Assembly: GCA_019637435.1 (NCBI GenBank)
Contig: JAHBVO010000002.1
Coordinates: 593,519 to 657,518, forward strand
Source: Candidatus Obscuribacterales bacterium
GTDB lineage: Bacteria > Cyanobacteriota > Vampirovibrionia > Obscuribacterales > Obscuribacteraceae
Length of the DNA: 64,000 nucleotides
Direction: 5' to 3'
The notes below the pieces were generated by a model. The model was not told where the DNA came from, searched no databases, and saw only the letters and a list, made by a program, of their open reading frames with translations. Below, piece after piece: positions 8,394-15,861 of this stretch. Position 1 is the first letter of the stretch. Every line of letters starts with the position of its first letter. The translations under genes and the position numbers were made by a program.

Positions 8394-9998
8394 ATGTATC
8401 GTCCAAAGCAATCGCCCATTCGCTTGCCCAGGTTGGAAACCCTCCCCGGGTTAGACGATGTTATGAATGCGATGGAAAACGCGCGTGCCCGTATGGGCAT
8501 GCCCGTTGAGTTATCCTGGGTGATGGGAGATGGCGTGACTGTCTATCGCCTGGTTGCGACTTGCTCTCAACAGACCGGTGATCTGACCTGGGATTTGCTT
8601 GTTGGTGAAGGTCGGAATGAGGTCCAAGCCTGGACTTATACCACCGGTGACGTGGCTCTTGTCCTCAATCTGGTGCTATCTGAGTCGACTGAAAATATCA
8701 CCGAAGGCACCATGGACCAGGCGGGGCTGCTCGGCGAAAACCATGACAGGAACACCGGTCTGTCGAGCAGTTACAGCACCTCGTTAATGGGATTGCAATC
8801 TCTCACATCAACCTCATCAAAGCTTCCTGTTTTTCAAGCCTCGCGTGCATTGCGCCCGGCGAGCATGGAAGGAACGCTTGAGGACATGCCGATTCCAAAC
8901 CTGTTGCAATCGATTGCGATGGGTAAAAACACCGGCAAGCTCACTGTGACAAACGAAGAGACAGGCGCAGAGCTATTCTTCGTGGAAGGTGAATTGACAC
9001 ACGCTCAGGTTTTGAATTTGAAAGGCGACCTGGCGATTATGGAGTTGGTCACGTGGGACACGGGCCGTTTCTTCTTCTATAGAGATGAGCGCACTGAGCA
9101 GAAAACGGTCCAGCGGCGGGTTGACGCTATCCTTATGGAAAGTGTCACGTTGCTTGACCAGAGCAAATTCTTGCTCGATAGCGGGCTGAAAATGGACAGC
9201 TATATCGACAAGAGAGATGCCGCTCTCACCGAGGCGCAATTCGAGGAGGCGGTGAAGCGAGGGGCGCCATGCGATATTGCTGCGCAAAAGCAATTCTATC
9301 TGCGCCTCGATGGCAACAGTACGCTGTTCGATATTTTGCGCGAGCGACCCATGGTTAAGAAAGACTGGGTTCCAGTGCTGTTTAACATGATTCGCTGTGA
9401 GTTGATTACTTTATCCGACAAGCCTCGCATTCGTGACAAGGCAAGTTTGTTGCAGTCCACAGCTCTAGACCGGAACGCTATCGATGCGGTAGCGCGCTCG
9501 ATGAAGCGCTCTGACACTGGGATTGTTTCTTATCCGGCTTTTCAGTACTTTCTTGAGCAAGAATTTTTCCGTTTTCAATTTAACAGCACACCCTTCTCTG
9601 TGATTGTTTTTGAAGTCTGGATGTGGGGACAGGACAAGCTCGAAGCCCTACCAATCCCGGCTGTTGCTGAAGTGGCACGTCGCATTGGAAGTGTGAAACG
9701 CAATATCGATTTGCTCGCCCACTTCGAAGCATTGCACTACGCGATGCTTCTGCCGAATACGGAAACCGCATCAGCTGCCATTCTCGCTCACCGCTGCCTT
9801 GAAGTTTTGACTGCCACCAGTTTGACGTCGGAGACCGCGACTCGACGGCTTGCCCTGGCATTCGGAATTGCTGGAATTCCGGAAGACTGTCGTGATGTCG
9901 GTTTGCTGCTATCTGCCGCGAAGGTTGCAAAAAATCTGGCGCAACAATCCGATTTCCCGATCATTATGTTTAAAGACCTGCAGGCTCCTCCGCAATAG
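8394..9998 (+). CDS. DUF4388 (PATAN) protein with degenerate GGDEF domain
   Basis: Three regions can be seen. The first 150 residues are of unknown type, with Ser/Thr-rich sequence before residue 150. A DUF4388 domain follows at about 158-250 (MEGTLEDMPIPNLLQSIAMG, then KLTVTNEETGAELFFVEGEL), a domain found in signalling proteins of cyanobacteria and others. The C-terminal 150 residues resemble a GGDEF fold (FSVIVFEVWMWG, ARRIGSVKRNIDLLAHFEAL, then LLPNTETASA), but the signature loop is HFEAL in place of GGDEF, so cyclic-di-GMP synthesis is not expected. A TTG at 8385 is an alternative start, and neither start has a good ribosome site. It is convergent with the gene at 10092. Confidence 0.75.
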   Translation: MYRPKQSPIRLPRLETLPGLDDVMNAMENARARMGMPVELSWVMGDGVTVYRLVATCSQQTGDLTWDLLVGEGRNEVQAWTYTTGDVALVLNLVLSESTENITEGTMDQAGLLGENHDRNTGLSSSYSTSLMGLQSLTSTSSKLPVFQASRALRPASMEGTLEDMPIPNLLQSIAMGKNTGKLTVTNEETGAELFFVEGELTHAQVLNLKGDLAIMELVTWDTGRFFFYRDERTEQKTVQRRVDAILMESVTLLDQSKFLLDSGLKMDSYIDKRDAALTEAQFEEAVKRGAPCDIAAQKQFYLRLDGNSTLFDILRERPMVKKDWVPVLFNMIRCELITLSDKPRIRDKASLLQSTALDRNAIDAVARSMKRSDTGIVSYPAFQYFLEQEFFRFQFNSTPFSVIVFEVWMWGQDKLEALPIPAVAEVARRIGSVKRNIDLLAHFEALHYAMLLPNTETASAAILAHRCLEVLTATSLTSETATRRLALAFGIAGIPEDCRDVGLLLSAAKVAKNLAQQSDFPIIMFKDLQAPPQ

Positions 9999-10091
9999 CG
10001 AAAGAGCCTGAAGGATACCGTAAATCTGGTGTTCAATCTAAGTGGGTTTCTACAGCTTGAGCGTTGCGCTGCAATCGTTTATCAATTGCAA

Positions 10092-10763
10092 TCAGGCGGT
10101 GCGCAAGTCTGTAACCTCACGCATCAAGCGCAGAAGTGTCTTCTGAGCTCGATCCGCTACATACGGATTTTCATCCTCGATCAGAACTTTTAAAACGGCG
10201 ATCGGAACCGTGTAGCTCTCAGCCAGCCGGAGCCTCACATCTGGACTGTGGTCTCTTGCGAGTTTCCAGACTGTTTTCATAGACGTGTTTATGTTTTCCG
10301 CCACAGCTGCACGAACCTGAGCCTCCTCATGGTTGGCCAGTCGAGTCAGTGTGACAGAGTGTGCCCGCGGATGCTCCGCAACGCGCTCGAGGAGCTGCGG
10401 CGGCGCATTATGAGCGAGATGGTCGAGAACCGGCGGCGGAGTATTGGGATTGATAGCGAGTAGCCAGCGAATTCTCGCGGCTTCTAACGCTGCATTTTCC
10501 TTTTCTGCCGAACGGTCCTTCTTCGGCTTGGTAGCGACCACCTGATCTGTGGTTTCACCAGAATCCTTATTGCACAACAACACCTTCAGTGCCTCCCTGA
10601 TGTGTTCTTCCTTCTCCCAATGGAACGCATAGGCAAACGACAAATCGTATTGCTCAAGTTCGAATGAGTGCGTCGTTTCGCCCTTCGGCGCAGCACTATT
10701 TGCGAACCTTCTCGTGCCCATAGTCGTAGTTGAGTTCGACGGATAGATTGTAGTTGCCCCCAA
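10092..10763 (-). CDS. HEAT / variant leucine-rich repeat protein
   Basis: The C-terminal 130 residues form helical repeats of the LRV/HEAT kind: NPNTPPPVLDHLAHN, LLERVAEHPRAHSVTLTRLANH, VRAAVAENINTSMKTVWKLARD, VRLRLAESYTVPIAVLKVLIED. Each carries an alternating Leu/Ala pattern with V-R-x-x-V-A-type turns. Such solenoids bind proteins. The N-terminal 90 residues are polar, with no recognised domain. The TTG start at 10763 is weak; ATG at 10721 is an alternative, and neither has a clear ribosome site. A 12-bp palindrome lies 85 bases upstream. Function unknown. Confidence 0.65.
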   Translation of the reverse strand: MGATTIYPSNSTTTMGTRRFANSAAPKGETTHSFELEQYDLSFAYAFHWEKEEHIREALKVLLCNKDSGETTDQVVATKPKKDRSAEKENAALEAARIRWLLAINPNTPPPVLDHLAHNAPPQLLERVAEHPRAHSVTLTRLANHEEAQVRAAVAENINTSMKTVWKLARDHSPDVRLRLAESYTVPIAVLKVLIEDENPYVADRAQKTLLRLMREVTDLRTA

Positions 10764-10847
10764 AATCAGACACGAATGCCTGATGTATATGCCCTACAAC
10801 CATTATGCCTGCAGGGTTTTACAACTGTGTCTTGGTTTGGCTATAAA

Positions 10848-10859
10848 TCCCTATAGGGA
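10848..10859. repeat. 12-bp perfect palindrome upstream of the HEAT-repeat gene
   Basis: TCCCTATAGGGA lies in the 175-base gap between the msrA stop and the HEAT-repeat gene. Its position upstream of that gene is compatible with an operator, but no partner is known and a chance palindrome cannot be excluded. Confidence 0.3.
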
Positions 10860-10938
10860 AGGCTACAAATTTCCCGATACTTGCATGAGGGTATCGTCCA
10901 GGTTAACGCTTCGGAGGCAAAGGTTTCGCAGTCGCTCG

Positions 10939-11496
10939 TTACTTGTTTCCTGCGCCTGCGGTGAACTTACCATAATAGTTTTGATGATACTGCTCTGCTG
11001 CATAGAAGACTTTAGCGGGCTCCAGCAAACTCTTAGCGGCTTCCTGACTATAGCCAAGCGATGATAAAACGTCTGCGGCTTCGCGCTTTTGCTGTTCATC
11101 TTGATAAAAGATTGCCGCTCGATACTGACTGGTCGACTCAGTGGAATACCGCTGCGGTTTAAACTCGGTGAGGTAATGGCGAATCAGGTCTTTAAACGTC
11201 AACTCTTTGGGATCGAAAAGAACCTGCACAGCTTCCGCGTGACCGGTTTTTCCGCCGCAGACATCTTTATATGTAGGGTTCTTAGTGGTACCGCCCGTGT
11301 AACCAGATGTCGCGTGTTTGACACCTTTAATTCGTTGAAGCTCCGCCTCAACACCCCAGAATCATCCAGCGGCGAGAACGGCTTTATGCAAGTTGCCTTG
11401 CTCCGGTAATTTCGCGATAGTGGTGTCTTTGAAGAGCATTATGCAAACCAGGTATCCAGCAATCAGAAGCAGTATAAAATTCAGTGGTCCGTTCAT
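10939..11496 (-). CDS. msrA: Peptide-methionine (S)-S-oxide reductase MsrA, probable selenoprotein (in-frame TGA = Sec45)
   Basis: MsrA reduces methionine-S-sulfoxide in proteins. Read through one TGA (11362-11364), the frame is 185 residues and complete. The invariant GCFWG active site reads AAG-TGA-FWGVEAEL, so the TGA stands exactly at the catalytic Cys codon. All other family landmarks are intact: SGYTGG, KNPTYKDVCGGKTGHAEAV, FDPKEL, SQYRAAIFY, and a C-terminal AEQYHQNYY. A stem-loop directly after the TGA fits the bacterial SECIS pattern. The start is ATG 11496 with GGAG 8 bases upstream; a hydrophobic N-terminal segment (FILLLIAGYLVCIMLF) suggests a membrane anchor. It lies 16 bases after tetR and is surely co-transcribed. 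A plain nonsense mutation is the main alternative. An annotation that stops at TGA would miss the first half. Confidence 0.85.
11334..11364 (-). promoter_or_regulatory. Candidate bacterial SECIS element of msrA, with its UGA codon
   Basis: On the minus strand the UGA is followed by 9 bases, then a 7-bp stem GTTGAGG / CTTCAAC (one G-U pair) closing a 5-base loop CGGAG. The loop starts 16 bases after the UGA and has G at its second position. As I recall the published bacterial SECIS rules, the loop should begin 16-37 bases after UGA and have a G among its first two bases, so it fits at the near limit. SelB binding is inferred. Confidence 0.7.
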
Positions 11497-11512
11497 AGTC
11501 GTCGCTCCGGCC

Positions 11513-12058
11513 CTATCCTTTCAGTATAAGCATTGGGAGATTTCGCGCCACACGTTTGAATATCTGATAGTCTCTCAGCGCGCGGGAAACAATGAGTGAA
11601 CCTTCGATGGCGATGAGTGCATTTTCGGCTCTCTCCCTTGCCAGTTTTTTATTTAAACCATTCTCGACGGCCACACCTGCGATCGCTTCGATCCAGGCTT
11701 CGAGGCTTTGTTGAACGAGCTCTTGAAACGGAGCGCTTGCAGCTCCTAGCGTCAAACCCTCAACAATGCATCCTTTACGTCCACCGTCATAGAAGTCTTC
11801 GATGGTTTTTGCCATGGCCGCGAGCTTCAGTTCCGGTTGGCCCTCCGCTTTGAGCGGCGCAATGAAGTGTTCTCTAACTGCTGAATCGATGTGTCCAAGC
11901 ACTTCGCGGGCCATTTCTTCCTTTCCGCCGGGAAAGTGGTGGTAAAGACTGGACTTGCCTAGACCAGTAGCCTTCGAGACCTCGCCTATGGAAACGCCCT
12001 CATAGCCTTGCTGGCGAAACAGCTCCAATAGTTCATTAATTAGTGCGGTCTTGTCCAT
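11513..12058 (-). CDS. TetR/AcrR-family transcriptional regulator
   Basis: The N-terminal 50 residues are a classic TetR helix-turn-helix (GYEGVSIGEVSKATGLGKSS, then LYHHFPGGKEEMAREVL). The remaining 130 residues form the ligand and dimer domain. The start is ATG 12058 with a strong AAGGAG 7 bases upstream. A palindromic operator sits between the -35 and -10 of its own promoter, which implies autorepression, and a matching operator lies in the promoter of the DsrE-like gene. The next gene, 16 bases on, is the selenoprotein-type msrA. The inducer is unknown; the neighbourhood points to oxidative or electrophile stress. Confidence 0.92.
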   Translation of the reverse strand: MDKTALINELLELFRQQGYEGVSIGEVSKATGLGKSSLYHHFPGGKEEMAREVLGHIDSAVREHFIAPLKAEGQPELKLAAMAKTIEDFYDGGRKGCIVEGLTLGAASAPFQELVQQSLEAWIEAIAGVAVENGLNKKLARERAENALIAIEGSLIVSRALRDYQIFKRVARNLPMLILKG

Positions 12059-12080
12059 GATTCAGCTCCTTGCGAACGGA

Positions 12081-12109
12081 AGCGTACCGAACATTCGGTC
12101 GCGCGTCAA
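12081..12109 (-). promoter_or_regulatory. tetR promoter with operator in the spacer
   Basis: On the minus strand, TTGACG (12104-12109), a 17-base spacer and TACGCT (12081-12086) form a sigma-70-like promoter ending just before the tetR ribosome site. The spacer holds ACCGAATGTTCGGT, a palindrome with perfect 6-bp arms. The same motif and placement occur at 13706-13734, so the TetR protein probably represses both by blocking RNA polymerase. Confidence 0.7.
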
Positions 12110-12209
12110 CGGCGGAGGTGTTTTTGGGCAAAAGCACCAGATGCGATGTCATCTGCATTGCCTGGTGTGGTGTCACCGGTGTAAACGGAAACGACATCTC
12201 GGTAGCTTA

Positions 12210-13133
12210 TTACTTCGGGTTGAAGGGAGAGGCGTCGATGAATTCGAGTTCGAGAGCAGGTATGGTAGCTCTTTGCCAATGTTCTATATCCAGCGTCCAG
12301 AAACGGTTGGTACCACCAGTTTCACCGTTTGGATCTTCCTGATCAAGAAGAACCGCAGCTCGTCCGGATATCTGAAGGCTTTGACGGGCGGCAAAGTCTA
12401 GAATGATGACACCTGTTTTATCGTTCAACTGTAGATTGCCGAACGAATTGAACATGCTATTACCAGGGAAGTCCGGCACACGAAGCTGCTTTCCGTCGAC
12501 CACGCTGACAAACCCTTGCTTCCCTCCTCGATGGGAAATATCAAGGTTGCCTTCCGGATTCGAGGTCGCTGCAAACATCGTATCGCTACTTTTGATAAGT
12601 GCTATTTCTTCCGCTCCAAGCGTGGTTCCTCTAGCGAGAGATGTGGTTAATATCGCGTTTTTGTCATCCGGCAGCCTCACCTTTCGACGCTGGATATATT
12701 TCGGACAGAGCGGAAAGGATTCCTCGACCGCGATGAGCAGCTGTTCTTCAGTGTGTATGGATACGCGCCCGTTGATCTTCAATCGTCTCCTCGTGTCCAG
12801 TTCGATCAATAGAGTTCCAACGCGCCGGTCGTCGCTGATATTCGTCAGCAATGGATCACCTTCTATGCCAACCGACTGCGTCAAATCAATATGTAATTCC
12901 CTGGTGCTCGGTGCGTGCATGAAACCAGGCTTTCCGAAGAGCATAGACGCCCAGAGATCGCCATTGGAATCTTCAGAAGCGACCACGATCAGCGGTTGGC
13001 GGTCAATGAAATTCAAGGCGCCACCCAGAATTTCACTCTTAACCGCGACAGAGTTCATCATCGCGATATCTCGCTCGCCCGTTCGCTCTTGTATGTCGAG
13101 CTCGCCTTCATGAAATGGCCCATCAGAAAACAT
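12210..13133 (-). CDS. Pyridoxamine 5'-phosphate oxidase-like FMN-binding family protein
   Basis: The 307-residue protein carries two split-barrel regions. The second shows the usual pattern LIKSSDTMFAATSNPEGNLD, then ISHRGGKQGFVSV, VPDFPGNSMFNSFGNLQLN and TGVIILDFAARQSLQISGRA. Members of this family bind FMN or F420 and reduce small molecules, and many have no known substrate. The start is ATG 13133 with AAGGAG 6 bases before it. It lies 85 bases after the DsrE-like gene, with a long inverted repeat in the gap, and 151 bases before tetR. It probably belongs to the same stress cluster; the reaction is not known. Confidence 0.8.
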   Translation of the reverse strand: MFSDGPFHEGELDIQERTGERDIAMMNSVAVKSEILGGALNFIDRQPLIVVASEDSNGDLWASMLFGKPGFMHAPSTRELHIDLTQSVGIEGDPLLTNISDDRRVGTLLIELDTRRRLKINGRVSIHTEEQLLIAVEESFPLCPKYIQRRKVRLPDDKNAILTTSLARGTTLGAEEIALIKSSDTMFAATSNPEGNLDISHRGGKQGFVSVVDGKQLRVPDFPGNSMFNSFGNLQLNDKTGVIILDFAARQSLQISGRAAVLLDQEDPNGETGGTNRFWTLDIEHWQRATIPALELEFIDASPFNPK

Positions 13134-13149
13134 ACGCTACTCCTTTCTG

Positions 13150-13192
13150 GCTCAAGGTGCCGGTTTCTATCATCGAATCCGTCACCTTGAGC
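13150..13192. repeat. Perfect 10-bp inverted repeat between the DsrE-like and PNPOx-like genes
   Basis: GCTCAAGGTG and CACCTTGAGC flank a 23-base loop. On the transcript this hairpin follows the DsrE-like stop and ends about 6 bases before the ribosome site of the next gene. There is no T-run, so partial termination, mRNA processing or stability control are all possible. Confidence 0.5.
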
Positions 13193-13218
13193 GCAGCACC
13201 ATGGCCTGTGACTCTGAA

Positions 13219-13593
13219 TTAGAAGTTCACAATCGTGTATCCATCGCTGATCAGCTTACGCAAACTGGTGACACCTGAAGTTCCTGGAACAGTGTTGTCT
13301 TTGATTAACGCGTAACCTTCTTTTTCCGCGTCTTCCGACGCTCCGAACACGTCGGCGCAACCGCAAGAGACGCCGGCGACTTTGTCTCGAACCGCTTCGT
13401 AAAGTTCGTGTGCTGGGTGATCCGGTTTTCCAAGTTGTCCGACCCAGCGAGTGCCGGCGCCTTGAAACATAAGCGTGACGTCGTCGCCGTTTTTCTTAAA
13501 GTCGTAAGTGGCAGCGAGTGCGTTGAACAAGCGACCGAGCGCTTCTTCATTGCCGTTTTTCGGATCTGAGTAAACGAGAATTGCAGTCTTCAT
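13219..13593 (-). CDS. DsrE-like family protein
   Basis: A small cytoplasmic protein of 124 residues with the DsrE/DsrF-like alternating pattern: MKTAILVYSDPKNGNEEALGR-type start, VTLMFQGAGTRWVGQL, VAGVSCGCADVFGASEDA, and a C-terminal GVTSLRKLISDGYTIVNF. The family includes sulfur-relay and many uncharacterised proteins. The CxC in VSCGCA could be redox-active, which is inference. ATG 13593 has AAGGAG 8 bases upstream; ATG 13599 is only 2 bases from it, so the shorter form is preferred. The promoter 100 bases upstream contains the TetR operator. Confidence 0.7.
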   Translation of the reverse strand: MKTAILVYSDPKNGNEEALGRLFNALAATYDFKKNGDDVTLMFQGAGTRWVGQLGKPDHPAHELYEAVRDKVAGVSCGCADVFGASEDAEKEGYALIKDNTVPGTSGVTSLRKLISDGYTIVNF

Positions 13594-13705
13594 AGTCATA
13601 GCTCCTTGTTGTTTATATAAAACAGTGATTGCTGTTTGTTTGACTTGGCTCGATTCGATTCTTCAAATGTCGTTCGTTTGCGTCCGACGAGCCGTTCATG
13701 TAATT

Positions 13706-13734
13706 ACTGTACTGAACGTTCGGTACAATGTCAA
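13706..13734 (-). promoter_or_regulatory. Promoter of the DsrE-like gene with TetR-type operator
   Basis: On the minus strand, TTGACA (13729-13734), 17 bases and TACAGT (13706-13711) form a strong sigma-70-type promoter. The spacer and -10 are covered by TGTACCGAACGTTCAGTACA (13708-13727), a 20-bp palindrome with one mismatch. The core and placement match the tetR promoter. Confidence 0.75.
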
Positions 13735-13739
13735 CCCCA

Positions 13740-14478
13740 ACTTTCCTGTTCGGACATTAGATGGCTCCCTTCTCAATACCGCCAGTTGAATGCGCTCTAG
13801 GCTCATTCCAGATGCGGTATGAAACTTCGAACGGGGTGATTCAGCCAGGCGAATAGACTATCCGTTTGGCGATGGGTCGAAATGCATTCGAGGATTTTCG
13901 CAGTACCTATAGGCGCGCCGCGCCGAAGTGCAGGCACTAATAGAGGTGCCGTGCAAGTTTGCTGAAGCTTCCAAAGGTCTCGTTTGGTGACCGATATGCG
14001 CATTTGCAAGTGAAGGGAAGGTCTGGAAACCGTTTCCTACTTGCAACTTGTATAACTTATAAGTTTCCGCCCATAAGAATATAGGAAAACGATTACTCCG
14101 CTCGCTGAGTGTTTTCGTATTATGGAGAGGTAAGACACAAACGGCATCCGCCGCACAGTGAAGGTCCAAGGGTCGGACGCGCACGAGGTACAGATTTAGC
14201 ACATTGCGGAATATCGGCAAACTGATGCACATTTATAACTAAATGATGTGTGCTTGCTGAAACCCCCCGTGTTCGACCCTCTTACACTCTTACAAAGATT
14301 TCTTACAGCGATTCTGCCATACTCACGAATGGAATTCGGCTCTAAAGCCGGGTTCTATTCGTTTTTAGGGTATTTTTCCAAGAGCGACCTCAGGGTTTTT
14401 CCTATTACCGGCCCGGCGAATCTCCGCGAAGAATGGAAGTGGTTAGTCTTTCTCCGTTCATCTCGGGGAGGTTCTTTC
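13740..14478. other. Long intergenic region before cpaB
   Basis: About 740 bases without a gene I can support. Short open frames on the minus strand (for example 13858-14232) lack ribosome sites and show no protein-like pattern. A small hairpin CGGCT-CTAA-AGCCG lies near 14340. The region could hold a long 5' leader or a small RNA; no known riboswitch, tmRNA, SRP RNA or RNase P consensus was recognised. Confidence 0.4.
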
Positions 14479-15441
14479 ATGAACTCTGTTAGGTCACTAA
14501 TGATACTCATCTCGCGTATCCCGCCAGCTATGCTGGTTGCCATCATCGTTGGAGTCGCTGGTGTAACTGCCATGCTTGTCTCCGGAGAGATGGAACGAAA
14601 CCGGGTTGAGTTCGAAAAATCAAAAGCCAATCTCGAGGCGCAAAGAAACGCGATGGGAACCGTAGTGGTTGCATCACGAGATATCCCTGAAGGAAAGCCG
14701 ATTGCCAGCGACTTTCTGGAAGAAAAGAAAATTCCTGCCGGCAAAATTCCGACTGATGCAATCACATCATCGGCGATGGCGGCAGGTCGACTCTCCAAAT
14801 ACGGTATCAGTCAGGGGCAAGTCGTGTCTCAGCACGATCTAATGCCCATCGGTATTTCCCTCGACTTTGAATCTAAGTTGAAACCTGGTATGCGTGCCTT
14901 GACGTTTGCTGTTGATACCAATTCCGGTGTCGCCGGTTTTATCAAACCGGAAAGCAGAGTGGACATCATGAGCATGGTCGGAAGTGGCGCTGAGACTAAA
15001 GTTGCTCCGATTTTGTCTGACGTCGAAGTAATCGCTGTCGGTCAGATGTACCAGAGAGAACCAGGTGCTTCGCAGGCTATTCCGGCGAACTCCGTAACGG
15101 TTGCGATCAATCCGGAAGACGCTCAGAAACTGGTTAAAGGCGTTGCTGCAAGTAAATTATATTTGTCGTTGCGCAGCCAAAACGATCACGCTCCACTGCT
15201 TACTGTTGACGTGACAACACTGTTCCCAAAGAAAATCGCTGATGGTGGCGAAGAGATCGCGCAAACCGCGATGATTCCTCCGCCCCCAACATCAGCGATT
15301 CCACAAGGCGATTTGCCAGAGCAAAACTTCGGTGCTGGTAATCCGATGGAAATTCCGCAGCCGCCCCCGCCCCCTAATCACGAAATCGAGATGTGGAACG
15401 GCGGAAGTAAGCAGCTCATCGAAGTTCCGAATCATCGGTAA
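14479..15441 (+). CDS. cpaB: Flp pilus assembly protein CpaB/RcpC
   Basis: CpaB is a periplasmic, membrane-anchored component of type IVb (Flp/Tad) pilus secretion. The protein has one N-terminal membrane helix (AMLVAIIVGVAGVTAMLVSG), a SAF domain (VVVASRDIPEGKPIASDFLEEK), and the RcpC/CpaB core (LKPGMRALTFAVDTNSGVAG, then IKPESRVDIMSM). The C-terminus is Pro-rich. The start is ATG 14479 with GGGGAGG 7 bases upstream; an open frame reaching 14248 lacks such a site. No other tad/cpa genes are next to it. A strong terminator follows at 15524. Confidence 0.88.
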   Translation: MNSVRSLMILISRIPPAMLVAIIVGVAGVTAMLVSGEMERNRVEFEKSKANLEAQRNAMGTVVVASRDIPEGKPIASDFLEEKKIPAGKIPTDAITSSAMAAGRLSKYGISQGQVVSQHDLMPIGISLDFESKLKPGMRALTFAVDTNSGVAGFIKPESRVDIMSMVGSGAETKVAPILSDVEVIAVGQMYQREPGASQAIPANSVTVAINPEDAQKLVKGVAASKLYLSLRSQNDHAPLLTVDVTTLFPKKIADGGEEIAQTAMIPPPPTSAIPQGDLPEQNFGAGNPMEIPQPPPPPNHEIEMWNGGSKQLIEVPNHR

Positions 15442-15523
15442 GGTGGCGGCGCTTCACTCACGCCGATAAAACCGAGTCGACTCACGCTGGAGAATTCACT
15501 TAGATCATCCGGCAACACCACAC

Positions 15524-15564
15524 ATGAAACGGCTCCTCGCGAATTGAGGAGCCGTTTCATTTTT
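15524..15564 (+). terminator. Rho-independent terminator after cpaB
   Basis: A perfect 15-bp stem (15524-15538 with 15546-15560) around a 7-base loop, followed by a T-run. It is GC-rich in the middle and is the clearest terminator of the window. Confidence 0.9.
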
Positions 15565-15622
15565 CACAATCCAAAATCGAGCGCGGGCGCCGACAGTTTG
15601 TTTATGTTTTGAGCGATGAGCG

Positions 15623-15697
15623 AGTATAGAGGCTGCCTCTCATGCTCTCCCTCCATTCAGCCCCAGAGAAATTACTGAGTGGCAGCTTCTCGATACT
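15623..15697. other. Long stem-loop, candidate structured RNA
   Basis: AGTAT-AGAGGCTGCC (15623-15637) pairs with GGCAGCTTCT-CG-ATACT (15681-15697): 15 pairs with one G-U and a 2-base bulge, around a 43-base loop. It lies in the otherwise empty 300 bases between the cpaB terminator and the gene at 15862. It could be a small RNA or part of that gene's 5' leader. No known family was recognised. Confidence 0.4.
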
Positions 15698-15861
15698 AGG
15701 CTTGGCTCGACCTGATGTCAAGTTGCCGATTTCTAAGCAAAACGGTCAAAAATAGACCAGATAAGTGTTTTCTCAGTGCGGGAATCACCATGGACAGGTC
15801 AGTAGTGGCTTTCTAAACTGAACTTACATTCGATTGCAGTTCGCTCGGTTAAAAACGTCTG

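Noticed and set aside
10939..11229. MsrA as a short 96-residue gene or a broken pseudogene
   Set aside because: Reading on through a single TGA gives an intact N-terminal half with a ribosome site, and the TGA falls exactly on the catalytic Cys codon. Decay would not be expected to hit only that codon.
13858..14232. Minus-strand open frame of 124 codons
   Set aside because: No ribosome site, no protein-like composition, many Cys/His/Ser without pattern; treated as non-coding.
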